Below are positions 60,872 through 64,000 of a stretch of 64,000 nucleotides of DNA, in pieces. A program made the position numbers and the translations under genes. The DNA comes from Acanthaster planci (Eukaryota; Echinodermata; Asteroidea; Valvatida; Acanthasteridae), in contig NW_019091491.1 of the NCBI RefSeq assembly GCF_001949145.1, forward strand, positions 983,210-1,047,209, in the 5' to 3' direction. The notes beneath the pieces are model-generated. The model did not search any database. It was not told the origin of the DNA and saw only the letters and a list, made by a program, of their open reading frames with translations. The number at the start of each line of letters is the position of its first letter. The first letter of the stretch is position 1.

Positions 60872-61664
60872 GATTTTCCAGCCAACCCAGTTGTTTCAAT
60901 TTGTTTCAGGGTGATATTAACAGAGGGTTATGAGAGCCATTGACACACTTATCAAAACAATCCATCTGATTGGAAATATCATTGAAATGGTAATATAGGA
61001 ACGAAAATTAGGCCTATCACTACAGCTGAAAATAACTTTTAATACTAACGTACCAGCAAATTTACTGCAATGTTCTGCACCTCGCTCTTCACTTACCTTT
61101 AGAACACGACTGATATAGTATGTAGTTTAAAAATGTACTAATCTTACGATCTGAAACAACGGAGTCTGTTGGGACCAGCAATGAATTTCCAATTAAGTGT
61201 TCAATGTCACTGGTAATTATTGGATGTAAAGTGTGTCAAGTTCCCAAGAATATCCTTGTTTGCAGGCATTGAACCTGATATTTAATAATCAACTAATTGC
61301 AGTGTCCTCATTCCTCAAGGTGCATTGTATTCGTTTGGTAACAGGTTTTCCTTTTTATGCCACCGGGCCAGGTACGTCGGAAACAAAACTGTGTCTGCTG
61401 TTTTCATCCGCTCAAGCAAAGATCACCCGGCATTTAAACTCATTTCACTCACGAGCGCAAAACAGGTCACCTGTTTGAGGGTGGAATCTGATTGTGCGGG
61501 AGAGCGGGCAATAGCGCACGCCAGAAGATGAGACAATCTCTTTAACACCCTTCAAGGTTAACATCTGGAAAATAAGTTTTTCTCGTGATTTGTGTTTTCT
61601 TGCACTTTAATATTTTTCACATTCAAGTAATTCTGTCCCCTCCAAGTAGCCCCCCCCCCCCTTG

Positions 61665-62050
61665 TTCCACACGGAATGTTTTTCTATGTGTTAAATTGAT
61701 GAATTCAGTTCACATGGAATACGGTTAGATGTTTTATCCCTTCATCAAGTTGTAAACATTAGGGGGGGCATAAGATGAAAAATCAACGGAGCTATGTTTC
61801 TTCAAGAAATCGGATAATGGAGCAATCCGTATTCAGTAGACTTGTCGCACGCGTAGTAATTCTCCAGTTTCACAGCGCAGTGTAGCTATTATTGCTGGCT
61901 TGTCGACGAATGAAAACGACTGCACGAGTCTCTACCCTGGAATCATGCCATCTCGCCGCTTGTAGCAAGCGAACCGTGGTTTCCTGTTAATAGCGTGTGT
62001 CACTTACACTTCAAGCCACAGCCACGCGTTCAAGCAAGACAATTACAATC
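61665..62050 (+). repeat. Dispersed repeat family R, copy 3
   Basis: Long match to 48990-49355, from TGTGTTAAATTGATGAATTC to CAAGCCACAGCCACGCGTTC. It lies in the shared upstream region between the divergent genes C and D. Confidence 0.8.
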
Positions 62051-62054
62051 CAAT

Positions 62055-62650
62055 AAAAGGACCTTGTCATGCAGTTCATTTAAATAGAACAAAAGAACTG
62101 GTCAGTGAACAAAAAATTGACTAAGGGAAAAAACCAAAAACAAACAAAACAGTAGTCCTGAACAACGTTAATGTTCTTTATCTGTAGGCCTGTGTCTCTG
62201 TAGTACACCACAATTCTTGATTTTGTTTCAAAGATAAAAGTACTTGACTTGATGAGTCGCTCCTGAAGTGTGGATCAAAGGCTGTATACTTCAACGAAAG
62301 TTCGAAATGCCACACTCTGTTTAGGTTTTTTGTTCAGTATTTCCATGCTCAAGTTGTAGAAAGAGATTGTCTCGCCTCCAAACGTCAACTGTTGGCCGGT
62401 TTAGCATTACGACAAAATAAGACACGTCTTAGAAAAAAATTTCGCCCGTGTTTGGGTCGTTCGTGGGAATGTTTTTTTTCTGATGCACAGATGAACGCGT
62501 TCCAACTGGAGAAAAAAAGGCAAATAGCACTCGTTAGCCGCAAAACGAAGATATTCTTGGGAACATTCAGAAATAATAGAACTAAAACATAATGAGGTAA
62601 CGAAGTATTTACAGATAGAAATAAAAAAAAAAGTCCAAGGTACTACCAGC
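62055..62650. other. Spacer between repeat R and unit D, nothing recognised
   Basis: No supported feature; short open frames only. Confidence 0.4.
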
Positions 62651-63629
62651 ATATCCTTCATTTAATATTTTTAATTGTGCATGGCTTCAATATGTCACAA
62701 CTCTCATTTTCATGCGTCGAGGTTAATCGTTCCATTTTCAATTCAAAACTAAAACCACTGGACTTGTATCGTTACCCGAGTCTAGTCTAGATCAAAGACC
62801 TCAATAATGGACGGTTACATTTGTTTAAATCGTGTTCGTTGGTTAAGGATTTTTAATGTTGATGTTTTGTCTGGCGTTTCAGTGCTCCTAAGAGTTTTAA
62901 ATATATTATTGAAGTGCAAGAAAACACAAAACAAGAGGAAACTTGTTTTACCAGATGTCAAACTTGAATGGTGTTTAAGAGATTGTCTCATCTTCTGGCG
63001 TGCGCTGTTGCCCGCACTCCTGCACAATCAGATTCTTCCCCCGAATAGGCCTAGGTAACCTGTTCTGGGCTCGTGACTGAAATGATTTTAAATGCTGGGT
63101 AATGCTTGCATGGATGAAAACAGGAGACGCAATCTTCTGTCCGACGTACCTGGCCCGGTGGCATTAAAAAAAACATGCTACCAAACAAAGGCAATATAAT
63201 CTGAGAAATGAGGACACTGCAATGAGTTGGTTATTAAATATCAGGTTCAATGTCTGCAAACAAGGATATTTTCGGGAACTTATATTCTCGGAAAGTATTT
63301 CCTGACATTGAACACTTAATTTGCTGGTCCCAGGATACTCCTATACGACAGATCGTGAAATAAGTATAACTTTAAACTATATACTATGTCAGTCTTCTTC
63401 AAAAGATAAGTGAAGAACGAAGTGTAAAACATTGCATGAAATTTGCAGGTACGTCAATATTAAAAGTTATTTTCAACTGTAGTCATAGGCCTTATTTTTG
63501 TTCCTATATTACATTTCAATGATGTTTCCAATCAGATGGATTGTTTTGATAAATGTGTCAAAGGCTCTCCTAACCCTCCGTTAATATCATACTGAAACAA
63601 ATTGAAACAGCCGGGTTGGCTGGAAAATC

Positions 63630-63666
63630 TTGAAAAGACCGGTGCAGAGACACACGTCTCTCATTC
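63630..63666 (+). promoter_or_regulatory. Core promoter of protease D, altered TATA-like box
   Basis: TTGAAAA (63630-63636) stands where A, B and C have TTTAAAA. The initiator TCATTC (63661-63666) and both spacings are unchanged. Confidence 0.5.
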
Positions 63667-63696
63667 TGATTGCCGGTTTCCAAGACGTAGAACACA

Positions 63697-63759
63697 ATGA
63701 TGCTGTCAGCTTCTCTCTTCTTGTACTTCGCTGCAATGGCGCTTGCTAGACCACCAGTG
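63697..63759 (+). CDS. Protease D exon 1 (gene runs off the window)
   Basis: A fourth copy of the signal-peptide exon: MMLSASLFLYFAAMALA then RPPV, donor GTACGT, phase 0. Arg replaces Gly just after the predicted cleavage site. Exon 2 is expected roughly 0.8 kb downstream, beyond the window edge, so completeness is unknown. Confidence 0.75.
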
Positions 63760-63864
63760 GTACGTTTTCCAGTATGCCTAGCGTAGTTCGTAAAAGACTT
63801 CCCCCTTGGATATGTCTGCCAGACATATCTGTTGGGAACAGATTTTAATACAGTGGCCTTTCAG

Positions 63865-64000
63865 TAATAATAATAATAACACATTTCTTATATAGCGCAT
63901 CACATAGCACATCTCGATGCGCTTCACAGTAATATTATGAAATAAAGCAATTAATGAAACAGGTGAGTTTTAAGTAGTGACTTAAATTCGTTTTCATTTT
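63865..64000 (+). mobile_element. (TAA)n plus SINE/MITE-like dispersed repeat in intron 1 of D
   Basis: TAATAATAATAATAA is followed by TTATATAGCGCATCACA, CTCGATGCGCTTCACAG and ACAGGTGAGTTTTAAG. This arrangement of TATATAGCGC, GCGCTT and GTGAGTTTTAAG is a short interspersed repeat style seen across marine invertebrate genomes. It is absent from the corresponding introns of A, B and C and is cut by the window edge. Confidence 0.6.

Larger units (their letters stand above)
50290..61560 (-). repeat. Segmental duplication unit C (inverted)
   Basis: The minus strand aligns with units A and B from about 61560 (upstream flank) to about 50290 (downstream flank). It contains gene C and is interrupted by the satellite-bearing element in intron 8. 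Confidence 0.75.
62650..64000 (+). repeat. Segmental duplication unit D (start)
   Basis: Upstream sequence from about 62660 aligns with 18010 onward before gene A, for example around TATGTCACAACTCTCA and GTCTGGCGTTTCAGTGCTC, and continues through exon 1 of gene D to the window edge. Confidence 0.75.

Overview
This is animal genomic DNA: AT-rich, with intron-split genes, GT-AG splice sites, polyadenylation signals and many decayed retrotransposons. No bacterial-style genes, operons, tRNA or rRNA genes were recognised. The gene families (an exon-per-domain HYR/hyalin-repeat membrane protein and a local expansion of M12B zinc metalloproteases) and the scattered repeats suggest a marine invertebrate, perhaps an echinoderm, hemichordate or other deuterostome. 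The species cannot be fixed from the sequence alone.

Layout. 1-4.45 kb: the 3' end of a + strand gene with four HYR domains, one transmembrane helix, a short cytoplasmic tail and a poly(A) signal. 5.7-9.35 kb: a decayed minus-strand LINE with endonuclease and reverse transcriptase remains. 9.35-18 kb: no convincing gene, only a repeated segment near 12.3/13.3 kb and coiled-coil-like coding remnants at 14.5-15.4 kb. 18-64 kb: a segmentally duplicated cluster of protease genes, called here A (+, 18999-25519), B (+, 33604-40827), C (-, 60804-50902) and D (+, first exon at 63697, running off the window). The spacers hold LINE fragments, a satellite-bearing element present twice, a dispersed repeat present three times, and an assembly gap at 46521-46545.

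The central result is the protease cluster. A, B and C can each be assembled by hand into ten exons with matching phases and no internal stop, giving 399, 399 and 397 residues: signal peptide, reprolysin-type prodomain, one catalytic domain with HEIGHNLGMCHD and a Met-turn, then a stop. No disintegrin, thrombospondin or other ancillary domain follows. Exon lengths are identical in the three genes except for a two-codon deletion in C exon 9. All four copies also share a core promoter (TATA-like box, initiator exactly 33 nt downstream, 34-nt 5' UTR), so they look like live secreted-protease genes rather than relics. B, C and D are closer to each other than to A. C is inverted, which makes B/C convergent and C/D divergent.
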